From contig CAJTEN010000026.1 of assembly GCA_910575245.1 (NCBI GenBank), forward strand, positions 1-64,000: a stretch of DNA of 64,000 bases. Reading direction: 5' to 3'. Made by a program: the position numbers and the translations under genes. Below, piece after piece: positions 34,301 through 42,034 of the stretch. Source of the DNA: Clostridia bacterium (GTDB lineage: Bacteria; Bacillota; Clostridia; Lachnospirales; Lachnospiraceae). The notes below the pieces were generated by a model. It did no database searches. It was not told the DNA's origin and saw nothing but the letters and a program-made list of their open reading frames with translations. Within the stretch, counting starts at the first letter, position 1, and every line of letters begins with the position of its first letter.

Positions 34301-35250
34301 CCGTCGCCGTAGTCCATCTCCACCGGAACCACCACCGAGCAGGCGTTGATCTCATCGGACTGCTCCATGTCCTCCAGCTTCCCGTCCTTCTTCAGCTTGC
34401 GCATCGCCATCAGCGCTAAGTCCATCAGACAGACGAACTTGTCCTGTCTGTCACCGAAAATCTCTGACCTGACAGAAAGATAATTCTCATAAGTCTCTTT
34501 AATCGGCTTCGCATAAAACCCGTCGCCGAATGTAACCTCCTTCAGTTCCGTAGAAAAGGTCGTATGGCGGCAATGATCCGACCAGTACGTATCCAGCACG
34601 CGGATCTCCGTCACCGTCGGATCCCTGTGCTCCTCGTCATGGAAATAATTCTGTATATGCTGAAAATCCTTGAAAGTCATGGCCAGTCCAAGCGACTGAT
34701 ACAGATCCTTAAACTCTGCCTCCGCCATACTCCCGAAGCCATCAAACACCGATACGTCCGCCGGCTCGTCATATGCCGTAACCAGCGTATCCGGCTTCAC
34801 CATATCCGTCTGCCTGGAATCCACAGGGTTGATGCAGTATGACTTGATCTTCTCAAACTCATCCTCCGCAATATCACCTGTGATCAGATAAGTGACCGCC
34901 GTTCTGATGATCGGTTCCTCATCCTCCCTAAGAAACTTTACACACTGCACCGCAGAATCCGCCCTCTGGTCGAACTGCCCCGGCAGATACTCCACGCTGA
35001 ATACCCTGCCGTCTTCCGGAATGCCAATCGTCTCTTCATATAAAATATCTACAGGCGGCTCGGAGAAAACCGTCCTGCAGGCTTTCTCATAGATCTCATC
35101 GGACAGATTTTCCACATCATAGCGGATGAACACGCGAACCTCTTTCACCCCTTCGATTCCAAGATAGCTTCCGATTTCCTCCTTCAGTTCCTTCGCCTTA
35201 ACTGCAAAAGGCTCCTTCTTCTCCACATAAACCCGCTTCACGTTTCCCAT
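31381..35250 (-). CDS. purL: Phosphoribosylformylglycinamidine synthase, single-chain
   Basis: Converts FGAR to FGAM with glutamine and ATP. It is a fused PurS-PurL-PurQ polypeptide of about 1290 residues, common in Clostridia. The N-terminal PurS-like part (VYVEKKEPFAVKAKELKEEIG), two AIRS-type halves with GGAxxxxxGxxR-like loops (FGGAATCLGGAIRDPLSGRG; LPSIGGKDSMSGTF), and a C-terminal class I amidotransferase (nucleophile in ALGICNGFQALIKLG; His-Glu in NPASHGEGRF) are all present. The ATG at 35250 has GGAG 9 nt upstream; the 16 codons before it are discounted. A TATAAT at 35305-35310 is a possible promoter element. Confidence 0.95.
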   Translation of the reverse strand: MGNVKRVYVEKKEPFAVKAKELKEEIGSYLGIEGVKEVRVFIRYDVENLSDEIYEKACRTVFSEPPVDILYEETIGIPEDGRVFSVEYLPGQFDQRADSAVQCVKFLREDEEPIIRTAVTYLITGDIAEDEFEKIKSYCINPVDSRQTDMVKPDTLVTAYDEPADVSVFDGFGSMAEAEFKDLYQSLGLAMTFKDFQHIQNYFHDEEHRDPTVTEIRVLDTYWSDHCRHTTFSTELKEVTFGDGFYAKPIKETYENYLSVRSEIFGDRQDKFVCLMDLALMAMRKLKKDGKLEDMEQSDEINACSVVVPVEMDYGDGPVTEEWLVFFKNETHNHPTEIEPFGGAATCLGGAIRDPLSGRGYVYQAMRVTGAADPTVPVADTLKGKLSQKKLVRGAASGYSSYGNQIGLATGLVKEIYHPDYVAKRMEIGAVMGAAPRKNVIRETSDPDDIIILLGGRTGRDGCGGATGSSKVHTESSIETCGAEVQKGNAPTERKIQRLFRREEVSRLIKKCNDFGAGGVSVAIGELADGLVVDLDKVPKKYAGLDGTELAISESQERMAVVVAPKDVEAFLGYAAEENLEAVEVAVVTKEPRLVLKWRGRKIVDIARAFLDTNGAHQETAVAVEIPEEKENYLKKIAIPAVAEAVAAGDVKKAWLTLLNDLNVCSQKGLVEMFDASIGAGSVYMPYGGKYQLTETQAMVAKLPVLKGKTDTVTMMSYGFDPCLSSWSPYHGAVYAVTESMAKIVANGGDYKTIRFTFQEYFRRMSGEPGRWSQPFAALLGAYDAQMGYGLPSIGGKDSMSGTFNDIDVPPTLVSFAVDISKKQNMVTPELKKAGDKLVRFHIKKDEYDLPVYKDVMRVYDSILALMAEKKITAAYALDAKGAAAAIAKMAFGNKLGVTVESGLAAEMLFDNGLGEILAEMPAEAVAKLAGRAKDTAGGENTPGSEEIVAGNGRNLEYTVIGTVTDEPVFTCGAVHITMEEALKAWTDKLDKVFPYTAGQDKSKVDSGLYETKDIYVCKHKVARPTVFIPVFPGTNCEYDSAAAFGRAGADVITKVFKNLTAEDIRESVDVFEKAIGQAQIIMFPGGFSAGDEPDGSAKFFATAFQNEKMKEAVSRLLNERDGLALGICNGFQALIKLGLVPYGEIRGQKEDSPTLTFNTVNRHISKMAYIKVVSNKSPWLQGAVLGNTYVNPASHGEGRFVAPQEWIDRLFEGGQVATQYADIDGNVSMDEEWNINGSYASIEGITSPDGRCLGKMAHSERRGDGVAVNIYGEQDLKIFESGVAYFME

Positions 35251-35419
35251 GCTGCTTTTCTCCTTTATCCTTCCTTCGTTACAAGTAACAGTTCCCAATA
35301 GCCTATTATATCTGTTGTTCCTGCCGACACAGGCGGCATTCTTTGCAGCCTTAGTACAGCTTTGTCTTTTTTATTATGCCAAACATTCCCCCACTTTTCA
35401 ATGCACGTTTTAGAGATAT

Positions 35420-35458
35420 CTGATTGTAGCCATTCTGAACTTGGGAAATAAGAAATAG
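35420..35458 (+). pseudogene. 3' remnant of a holin-like type I toxin gene
   Basis: The plus strand reads LIVAILNLGNKK-stop, matching the last 12 codons of the relic at 41914-41996. No start codon or upstream coding part survives. It lies between purL and the nuclease gene. Confidence 0.5.
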
Positions 35459-35468
35459 CCGCCCTGGC

Positions 35469-36419
35469 CTACACGTCAAATTCGCGGAATAATTTCTTCT
35501 GATAGTCAGGATCCTGTATCGCGCGTTCCATATCCTTCATGCGATTCTGCTCTATCAGAATCCTTGTCAGGCGGTTAGAACGTTCAATCCCCTCCTCAAC
35601 ACCTTCCATCCGGATCGTTCTCTCATACTTGTCCACATCGAACTCTTCCAACAGCATTCCCAGCACCTCCGCTCTGTGATTTCGCAATATATCATACAAG
35701 ATTCCATGTTCTATACAATACTGTATCGCACACTCCAGTGCGTCCTTTACCGGCATATCTCCATTCATATACTGTCTGGATATCTCCACAAACTGCGCAT
35801 ATTCTTCCAGTACATGACACCGCTCCATCAGGACACCGTTATATCCATAATTAATATTGAGCATCCGCACCCGCAGCTCCACAGCCGCATCCTGCGCCTT
35901 ATTGATAAATGCATCTGACAATTTCAGAATCTCTTCCTCAGGAGCATCTTTCTCTCCATTATAGAACACCACACACTGAGGGGCAGGCAGCAGAATCCGC
36001 CTGGAACCATACAGGCTGATTTCTGCCTGTTCAATCAGCTTCTGGTATTCTTCCGCCAGATAAATTAAAAAGCGCACAGGCATATTCGCATTATATGTAC
36101 TCTGATGTTCATACAAACTTAACGTTCCCGCCAAAATAAATGCAAGGTCATTCTTCATGACCACATAAACCGCACTCTCAATCGTCACTACCTGCAGTTG
36201 TGAAGGATCCTCATAGTCTGTGCCGTTCAAAGCATTGTATAGCTGCAAGAGTGCTTCTCTGTCTTTATCAAAGAGAAAACGGAAAAGCCTGTCCTTCACA
36301 TTACGCTGCACTTTCCTCTGTCCGAGCCGCCGGATATATCTGCCTGCAAATCTTCTGAATCCTGATGTACTCCGTCTAAATGCTCCGTAATTCGCTCCTA
36401 AAGTGTTCTTTCTCTGCAT
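35469..36419 (-). CDS. Rpn/PD-(D/E)XK nuclease-family protein (PDDEXK_2)
   Basis: 316 residues. Proteins of this family, often annotated as putative transposase or recombination-promoting nuclease, carry a PD-(D/E)XK fold. Here the catalytic core is DRLFRFLFDKDREALLQLYNALNGTDYED, followed by KNDLAFILAGTLSLYEHQSTYNANMPVRFLIYLAEEY, where D and the E-x-Q (EHQ) match the family. Its natural job in the host is not established. The start at 36419 has GGAG 10 nt upstream. Confidence 0.8.
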   Translation of the reverse strand: MQRKNTLGANYGAFRRSTSGFRRFAGRYIRRLGQRKVQRNVKDRLFRFLFDKDREALLQLYNALNGTDYEDPSQLQVVTIESAVYVVMKNDLAFILAGTLSLYEHQSTYNANMPVRFLIYLAEEYQKLIEQAEISLYGSRRILLPAPQCVVFYNGEKDAPEEEILKLSDAFINKAQDAAVELRVRMLNINYGYNGVLMERCHVLEEYAQFVEISRQYMNGDMPVKDALECAIQYCIEHGILYDILRNHRAEVLGMLLEEFDVDKYERTIRMEGVEEGIERSNRLTRILIEQNRMKDMERAIQDPDYQKKLFREFDV

Positions 36420-36742
36420 CAAATATGTCTCCTTTCGTATTGTGACAGGACGCCCATATAAGATACAATCGTGAAGATACCTTCCAATCGCACGTTCCTC
36501 TGCTCCTGCCATATTCAGTTAATAGGTAGAAAAATCTGACAGAAACTGTCCGAATGTGCGGAATGCACACTATTTAGAATTTCTCTGATGAGTTTATCAT
36601 AACCAATAAATGATTATCTGTCAATTACTTTTTGTAATTTTATGCAGCCGCCCGGCTTCGTTGTTACTATTCACGGCCGCTCATAGTAACATGATGCACA
36701 CAAAATGCTCCATAGTCGCATTTTGGCGCTCCCAAACTCGGG

Positions 36743-36779
36743 TTTTCTGTGACTTCCGCTTTGCTCCACTCACAAAAAA
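36743..36779. repeat. Short hairpin repeat with conserved loop GCTTCCGC-TTGCTCCACT, copy 2
   Basis: Same loop as at 18937-18976, differing at two positions, again with T-rich and A-rich arms. Confidence 0.5.
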
Positions 36780-36795
36780 CACTTCGCGGTACATT

Positions 36796-37004
36796 AACCG
36801 TGAACCAATGTCATTAAGTTAAGCCGGACGCACCTGACATAATAGGAATCTCCTAAGGACGCGCTTTCGCTCAGTTCCAAACGCAGCGGTACTAAATTCG
36901 TGGAAAACCTCATTAAGTACCGGCGTTTTCCAATGGCCCTCAGGAGAATCCTATCATATCAGATGCTGTGTATAGACTTAACTTAATGACATTGAACCGT
37001 GAAC
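36796..37004. mobile_element. Miniature inverted-repeat element, full copy 2 (189 bp) with 10-bp direct repeats
   Basis: The element spans 36806-36994, the same length as copy 1. Here the 18-bp ends CAATGTCATTAAGTTAAG are perfectly inverted. The flanking 10-bp repeat is AACCGTGAAC (36796-36805, 36995-37004), different from that of copies 1 and 3, which supports target duplication rather than element sequence. It is non-coding. Confidence 0.85.
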
Positions 37005-37051
37005 AGTAACGCTTCGTTACTATTCTCAGTCAAAATGCGCATATACTGCGG

Positions 37052-37103
37052 TGAGAGCATTTGCGCCTCGCCGCAGGCGGCCTGGAATGCGCAAATGCTC
37101 TCA
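37052..37103. repeat. Hairpin with conserved CTCGCCGCAGGCG loop, copy 2
   Basis: A perfect 15-bp stem (37052-37066 with 37089-37103, TGAGAGCATTTGCGC and its complement) around the 22-nt conserved loop. It lies 28 bp past the spoVAE stop codon on the minus strand but has no T-tract. Confidence 0.65.
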
Positions 37104-37130
37104 AATATCAACCATATAAAAGATAAACAG

Positions 37131-37487
37131 TTACCCCTTCATCTTGGGTTTAAACACCAGGCTCGCCAGATACCCGAATACCAGCGCGGCACAACATCCC
37201 ACTGCCCCGGTCTTAAAGCCTCCCTGAAAAAGTCCGATAAATCCGCTCTCATCGACTGCCTCCTTTACGCCCTTCATCAGTATATTGCCATAACCCAGCA
37301 GCGGCACACTTGCCCCCGCGCCCGCATATTCCATAAAAGGCTCATACCACCCGAAAAAGCTGATCGCCGCGCCGAGACACACCAGAAGCACCATCACTCG
37401 CCCCGGCATCATCTTGGTCTTTTCCAGCAGGATCTGCACCAGTGCACAGATTACACCGCCTACCCAAAAAGCATTGAAATAATCCAT
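37131..37487 (-). CDS. spoVAE: Stage V sporulation protein AE (SpoVAEb-like)
   Basis: A 118-residue membrane protein of the SpoVA channel family, which moves dipicolinic acid into the forespore and out on germination. The family sequence is easily recognised: FWVGGVICALVQILLEKTKMMPGRVMVLLV, YEPFMEYAGAGASVPLLGYGNILMKG and FKTGAVGCCAALVFGYLASLVFKPK. The ATG at 37487 (GGTGG 5 nt upstream) matches the family start; ATG at 37499 is possible. Partners spoVAC and spoVAD are absent here, so it is separated from the usual operon. Confidence 0.88.
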   Translation of the reverse strand: MDYFNAFWVGGVICALVQILLEKTKMMPGRVMVLLVCLGAAISFFGWYEPFMEYAGAGASVPLLGYGNILMKGVKEAVDESGFIGLFQGGFKTGAVGCCAALVFGYLASLVFKPKMKG

Positions 37488-37558
37488 CTGTTCCACCATC
37501 CGTTCTTCTTGATTTCCGTTATGGAGTTTTACGGTTATTTTCTGCAATTTGGGATAAA

Positions 37559-38059
37559 TTATACGAAAAGCATTTTGATTTCGCCTACGATCTCACGAAT
37601 GGACAGATTCTCACATTCTATCGTAATATCTGCATACTTCTCATACAACGGAATGCGCTCCTCATAAAGCATCTCAAGATTCTGTCCTTCCCGCAGTGTC
37701 ACGCCCCGTTCATTCAGATCCCCCAGTCTGCGGGCAATCTCGGCGCAGGATAATTTCAGATATACGATTACGCCCGTCTTCCCTAAATGTTCCATGGCTC
37801 TGCTGCCGTAGATTACACTGCCTCCGGTAGCGATCACGCATCTTCTGGCATCTATGGACATGTTTGCCTCCTCTTCCACAGCCCAGAAGCTTTCCACTCC
37901 CCGTTCCTCGATAATCTCATGGAGCAGTTTTCCCTCTCTGCCCTGAATGACCAGATCCGAGTCGAGAAATGCAAATCCAAGTTTCTTAGCCAGCACCACA
38001 CCTACCGTGCTTTTACCTGCACCGGGCATGCCGATAAGGACAATATTGTCTCGTTTCAT
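37559..38059 (-). CDS. aroK: Shikimate kinase
   Basis: Phosphorylates shikimate in the chorismate pathway. It is a P-loop kinase of 166 residues with Walker A GMPGAGKSTVGVVLAKKLG (about 9-27), substrate-binding DSDLVIQ and VEEEANMSID region, and the ATGGSVIYGSRAMEHL glycine-rich segment. Normal length. It stands alone; other aro genes are not in the window. Confidence 0.94.
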   Translation of the reverse strand: MKRDNIVLIGMPGAGKSTVGVVLAKKLGFAFLDSDLVIQGREGKLLHEIIEERGVESFWAVEEEANMSIDARRCVIATGGSVIYGSRAMEHLGKTGVIVYLKLSCAEIARRLGDLNERGVTLREGQNLEMLYEERIPLYEKYADITIECENLSIREIVGEIKMLFV

Positions 38060-38218
38060 ATTATGTAAACCTTTCTGATTCTACTGCTTCTCTGCCGCCA
38101 AATCCGCCATAAGCTTCCTCAGGTGTAATGCATCCGCCTTCCGCTTTCATTACTTCCCAATGGTAACAGCTCATCCTTCGGCTCCCCTGTTACTCCCAAT
38201 GGCCCGATATCATAAACC

Positions 38219-38599
38219 TTATTTCTTCAAATATGCAATCACTTCCACTTCGCAAAGTACATCCTTAGGCAGCTGCTTCACAGCCACACAGCTTCTCGCA
38301 GGCTTTTCACTGAAATATTTCTCATATACCGCATTGAAGGCGGCAAAATCTGCCATCTCTGCCAGGAAGCAGGTTGTCTTGACCACTTTGGTATAGTCTG
38401 TGCCTGCCTCCGCCAGAATCGCCCCTACATTCTTCATAACCTGCTCAGCTTGCTCTGTAACATTACTGCCCGTGATATCTCCTGTTGCCGGATCAATCGG
38501 AATCTGTCCCGATGCAAACAGAAAATCTCCTGCAATGATTCCCTGTGAATAGGGTCCAATCGCCGCCGGCGCTTTGGTTGTTGATACTTTAGTTAACAT
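38219..38599 (-). CDS. ridA: RidA family 2-iminobutanoate/2-iminopropanoate deaminase
   Basis: Hydrolyses reactive enamine/imine products of PLP enzymes. At 126 residues it matches the family throughout: TTKAPAAIGPYSQGIIAGDFLFASGQIPIDPATG, NVGAILAEAGTDYTKVVKTTCFLAEMADFAAFNAVYEKYF and the C-terminal PARSCVAVKQLPKDVLCEVEVIAY with the conserved active-site Arg. Confidence 0.94.
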   Translation of the reverse strand: MLTKVSTTKAPAAIGPYSQGIIAGDFLFASGQIPIDPATGDITGSNVTEQAEQVMKNVGAILAEAGTDYTKVVKTTCFLAEMADFAAFNAVYEKYFSEKPARSCVAVKQLPKDVLCEVEVIAYLKK

Positions 38600-38697
38600 A
38601 ATACAATCCTTCCTTTCATTCTTAAAATGCTTTGTTTAACATAAAATTTCCTGCATTTTCAACAGATTCTTCTCGTTTGCAATGCCTGAAATCATCG

Positions 38698-38928
38698 TCA
38701 CTCTCCGAATCTTGCCCTGACATAGAATCCTCTGGCATTCTCGATCACTTCCGTCACCACGCCTTCCCGCTCCAGCATACGCTCCCGAAAAGGAAAATTG
38801 CCCGACATGGCAAGCGACGGATCGATCGTATAATAATAGTTGCTGGGAAGGACACCTTCCGTCACGGTAACCTTGTCCCCTTCTTTCAAAAGTCCCGGCC
38901 GTTCCATCTTAAATTCCATCTCCCGCAT
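38698..38928 (-). CDS. Small conserved-looking hypothetical protein
   Basis: About 76 residues, unrecognised: REMEFKMERPGLLKEGDKVTVTEG... ending GFYVRARF. It looks like a small soluble beta-rich domain. ATG at 38928 has a GGGAG site 5 nt upstream. It lies between the SDR and ridA genes, all on the minus strand. Confidence 0.65.
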   Translation of the reverse strand: MREMEFKMERPGLLKEGDKVTVTEGVLPSNYYYTIDPSLAMSGNFPFRERMLEREGVVTEVIENARGFYVRARFGE

Positions 38929-38978
38929 GATACTCCCCTTCCCTCCCTGACGGTACACACATTTTGCCTATATGGTCT

Positions 38979-40001
38979 TTACTGGCGCATCCTTTTCAAC
39001 GCTTCTTCCTGAGCCGCAACTACCTTATCACACCATCTGTCAAACTCGGGATCCTCCTTACGGCATTCCGGATGGGCATTGATATAATCCAGAATCTTCC
39101 TGACTCCCTGGTCAAAACGGACAGTTGCCACAAAGTCCGGCACCAGCCGTTTCAATTTGGTATTATCAAACACAACACTGTTCGCCTTATCTCCAATCAG
39201 TGCACCCCTAAGATCCCACTCTGCCGGGCTGCCGGCAGCTATCAGTTCACTGGAAACATAGCAAGGATGCAGTTCCACCCCCAGTGCCTGTGCTATCACG
39301 GTATGGATCTGATTCCATGTCAGCGTTTCATCCCCGGTAATCTGCACCGCTTCCCCGATGGCATGTATGTTGCCCATAAGTCCGATGAAGCCTCTGGCGA
39401 AATCGGTATTAAAAGTCAGCGTCCACAAGGAAGTCCCGTCTCCATGTATGATCACTTTCTTCCCGTCCAGCATTCTCCTGATCACCTGATAGCTGCCGTT
39501 CGGCCCATGAACCCCCACCGGCATCGACCGTTCACTGTATGTATGGCTCGGACGGACGATTGTAACCGGAAAGCCTTCCTCCCGGTACAGCCGCATTAAC
39601 AGTTCCTCACCGGCTATTTTATTGCGCGAGTACTCCCAGTAAGGATTGGCCAGGGGCGTTCCCTCATCAATCCGATAATCGGACAATGGTTTCTGATATG
39701 CGGACGCCGAACTGATATAGATAAACTGCTTCGTCTTATCCCGAAACAGCCGGTAATCCCGCTCAAGCTGACCCGGCACAAAGGCAAAAAAATCTGCCAC
39801 CACATCGAACTTCTGTCCTTCCAGCTGCCGTGCCACCGTTTCCTCATCATTGATGTCCGCCCTGATAATATGTGCCCCGGGCGGCAGCGCGTCATTGCGC
39901 GTCCCGCGGTTGATCAGCCACAATTCATGTCCTTCCTCCAAAAGCCTGGAAGAAATTGCCGTACTGATCGTGCCTGTTCCTCCGATAAAAAGTGCCTTCA
40001 T
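38979..40001 (-). CDS. NAD-dependent epimerase/dehydratase (extended SDR)
   Basis: 340 residues. Rossmann motif FIGGTGTISTAISSRLLEEGHELWLINRG (G-x-x-G-x-x-x at about 7-14), and the acid NADI-like turn RADINDEET. The catalytic Tyr-x-x-x-Lys position reads YSRNK in NPYWEYSRNKIAGEELLMR, with SSASAYQK as the catalytic-Ser segment. The substrate, likely a nucleotide sugar or related diol, is unknown. The carbohydrate locus is 2.4 kb away and separately organised. Confidence 0.85.
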   Translation of the reverse strand: MKALFIGGTGTISTAISSRLLEEGHELWLINRGTRNDALPPGAHIIRADINDEETVARQLEGQKFDVVADFFAFVPGQLERDYRLFRDKTKQFIYISSASAYQKPLSDYRIDEGTPLANPYWEYSRNKIAGEELLMRLYREEGFPVTIVRPSHTYSERSMPVGVHGPNGSYQVIRRMLDGKKVIIHGDGTSLWTLTFNTDFARGFIGLMGNIHAIGEAVQITGDETLTWNQIHTVIAQALGVELHPCYVSSELIAAGSPAEWDLRGALIGDKANSVVFDNTKLKRLVPDFVATVRFDQGVRKILDYINAHPECRKEDPEFDRWCDKVVAAQEEALKRMRQ

Positions 40002-40044
40002 TGTTTCTTCTCCTTTCCAACTGTTTGTTTCTTAGCTGTCTGTC

Positions 40045-40356
40045 CTAAATATGGAACAGATTCCTGATCGGATTTATCCCTTTTGCCTGTTTAAGGATCG
40101 CCTCCTGGTCCCCTGCCAGATACTCCTCCAGCTTCCCGATCTCTTCCTTCGTAAATCCTTCCGCCTTCTCTATCACGCCCTCCGGAACGATTCCTTCCGC
40201 CCAGTCTTTACCGCGAAGAAAAGATACCCTGACAAAGGTTCTGCCTTCTGCGCGAAGCACGCCGGAGACCAGGACTTTCATTTCCTCCTTCCGGCCGGTT
40301 TCTTCCTGCTGCCCGGTACTCTGTGTTTTCTTCACGATTACTTTTCCGTTATCCAT
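40045..40356 (-). CDS. Hypothetical protein of about 103 residues
   Basis: Charged N-terminus (KVIVKKTQ... QQEETGRKEE), then a compact domain EMKVLVSGVLRAEGRTFVRVSFLRGKDWAEGIVPEG and a helical C-terminus (FTKEEIGKLEEYLAGDQEAILKQAKG). Not recognised. ATG at 40356 has AGAGG 5 nt upstream, better than the ATG at 40374. It is probably co-transcribed with the SDR gene 43 bp downstream. Confidence 0.6.
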   Translation of the reverse strand: MDNGKVIVKKTQSTGQQEETGRKEEMKVLVSGVLRAEGRTFVRVSFLRGKDWAEGIVPEGVIEKAEGFTKEEIGKLEEYLAGDQEAILKQAKGINPIRNLFHI

Positions 40357-40442
40357 TCCTACCTCTTTCTTCATTGAACCAGCGGATTTGTCCAGACTGG
40401 CCGCATGCCCTTATATTTCCATTCGCAAAATAAACCTGCTGC

Positions 40443-41324
40443 CTATAACTGCGGATACAATTCTTCGAAAACAGCATCCAGAAGCTGCTTCGCTTCCCTG
40501 CACTCCGACACCGTGGAGATCACCGCATTCTTATCCCTCAGAATAATAGAGAACTGTGCATATTTACCGTCCGCTCTGAAAGACCCGTAAGGACCTCCCC
40601 AGAACAGATATCCGTAGCCGTAATCCGTTTCCCGCCCGGTCGCGACCTGCTTACGGGTGCTTTCCGTTACCCATTCCTCCGGCAGCAGGCGCTTTCCCTC
40701 CCAAAGTCCGTTCTGCAGGTAAAGAAGTCCTAACTTATGCATCTCCGACAAGGTAAGAAACAGGCCGCCCGCCCCAAAAGTATGTCCCTGTGCATCTGTC
40801 TCCCAGGTCGGTCTGGAAATGCCCATCGGCTTGAACAGGCGCGGTGTCAGATAAGATACCAGATCGCATCCTGCCCGGCGCTGTACAAGGATTCCTGCCA
40901 GATATGGTCCCACATTGTTATATACATACTTCGTTCCGGGCGGACAGGTAAAAGGAAATGCCAGGGACATTTTCACCCAGTCCTCCTCCTGATACAGCGG
41001 ACGCTGACTTCCCATCAGTTCCGGATTCTCCTGTCCCAGGCACATGGTCAGCAGATCCCTTACCGTGGCCTGCAGAAGATACTCTCCCGGATTCTCCGGA
41101 ATATCCTCCGCAAAAGCATCCACTAATTTCTCCTCCAGAGTAAGAAGCCCCTCCCTGACGGCAATACCGACTGCTGTACCGGTAAAGCTCTTGCTGACGG
41201 AATAGACATTCCGGCGGCATTCTTCATCCCACAGATGCTTTGCGGTATCAACGCTGTTCTGTGTGACCTTCACTCCTAAGATTCCGATTGGTGTCGTACG
41301 TTCTATAAATCTCTGCAATTCCAT
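40443..41324 (-). CDS. Serine hydrolase, class C beta-lactamase/PBP family
   Basis: 293 residues, no signal peptide. The family motifs are SVSKSFTG (S-x-x-K, about residues 43-50) and YNNVGPYLAG (Y-x-N, about 135-138). A KTG-like third motif is not obvious; the C-terminal FWGGPYGSFRADGKYAQ region fills its place. Such proteins include esterases and D-aminopeptidases, so antibiotic hydrolysis should not be assumed. It is cytoplasmic as seen. Confidence 0.85.
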   Translation of the reverse strand: MELQRFIERTTPIGILGVKVTQNSVDTAKHLWDEECRRNVYSVSKSFTGTAVGIAVREGLLTLEEKLVDAFAEDIPENPGEYLLQATVRDLLTMCLGQENPELMGSQRPLYQEEDWVKMSLAFPFTCPPGTKYVYNNVGPYLAGILVQRRAGCDLVSYLTPRLFKPMGISRPTWETDAQGHTFGAGGLFLTLSEMHKLGLLYLQNGLWEGKRLLPEEWVTESTRKQVATGRETDYGYGYLFWGGPYGSFRADGKYAQFSIILRDKNAVISTVSECREAKQLLDAVFEELYPQL

Positions 41325-41469
41325 AATTTGATTCCTTTCTGTTTCCTGCTATGCCGTAACAGTTCCGTTCCTCCTTTATGCCGGCTCCCTTCTGCCGAAA
41401 ACTGTTCTCCGCCTTTTCCTGTCTCAAAGTATAACAGAAAAAAATCGTCTCTTCAATCAAGTATATATA

Positions 41470-41517
41470 ATGCCAGGCCTTCTATCATACAAAATCTGAC
41501 GGTAGAAAGTCTGGCAT
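41470..41517. repeat. Imperfect 17-bp inverted repeat
   Basis: Arms at 41470-41486 and 41501-41517 (ATGCCAGGCC.../...GTCTGGCAT) with three transitions. It may be a transcript end, but no T-tract is seen. Confidence 0.45.
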
Positions 41518-41913
41518 ATAATCTCTTTCCAATTTTATCCGAACCAAAAAACACCCTATCTGATCACCACGCGACTTCTCTTAAATAAGAATCCCTCATG
41601 ACAAGCCGGTTTTCATCCGAATGAATGTAGGGTTCCTTCGCATCATAGCACAGATTGCTCAGAAGGTATTCCCCTGCGGACATCTAGGGGGATGTGTCTT
41701 ATTGTGTTTCCAAAACCTGTCTGAACATGGCGGTCCGGTTAATGTTTGAAAGACTACAACCGCAGGGCTACCGGTTCCGGCTGTATCACCCGGGATTGCC
41801 TCCGGAAGAGGTGAAACCAAAAATCAACGCACCATTACAATATAATATGCTTACCCGGGCAGCCAGGGACGTGCTCTCACCCGTTCCGAGTCTTGCGGAA
41901 GGTGGTGACTATT

Positions 41914-41996
41914 ATGAATACATATGAGAAATTAGTCTGATCGTGAGCACTGCTTTACTGATCGTAGCCATTCTGAATCTGAAAAATAAGAAATAG
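41914..41996 (+). pseudogene. Frameshifted holin-like type I toxin
   Basis: Starts MNTYEKL after a GGTGGTG ribosome site, then shifts by one base in the TTAGTCTG stretch; the second frame reads LIVSTALLIVAILNLKNKK-stop. The combined 27-28 residue product (short polar start, one hydrophobic helix, basic tail) matches the putative holin-like toxin (Hol_Tox) family. The one-base loss truncates the present reading frame after 8 codons. A terminator hairpin follows. Confidence 0.65.
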
Positions 41997-42034
41997 CCCT
42001 CCTGCTCCTGGAAAAGTAGACGGCTATTTCTTAG
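41988..42034 (+). terminator. Terminator of the toxin relic
   Basis: AAGAAATAGCC and GGCTATTTCTT form an 11-bp stem (41988-41998, 42022-42032) that includes the stop codon. Confidence 0.6.

Larger units (their letters stand above)
36420..37130. repeat. Composite non-coding repeat island
   Basis: About 700 bp without a gene. From left to right: a TGTTACTAT/ATAGTAACA hairpin (36662-36691), an AAAATGC/GCATTTT hairpin (about 36709-36733), the GCTTCCGC-loop repeat copy 2 (36743-36779), the second full miniature element (36806-36994) with its direct repeats, an AGTAACG/CGTTACT hairpin (about 37006-37022), and the CTCGCCGCAGGCG-loop hairpin copy 2 (37052-37103). Confidence 0.7.

Noticed and set aside
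35469..36419. Transposase of an insertion sequence
   Set aside because: The PDDEXK_2 family is often so named, but no terminal inverted repeats or target duplication surround this gene.
40443..41324. Class C beta-lactamase giving resistance
   Set aside because: No signal peptide and no clear KTG motif; the serine hydrolase family is broad, so a resistance claim is not supported.
41694..41927. Open frame of 77 codons on the plus strand before the toxin relic
   Set aside because: No ribosome site or recognisable protein; its end overlaps the ribosome site and start of the toxin relic, and its composition looks non-coding.
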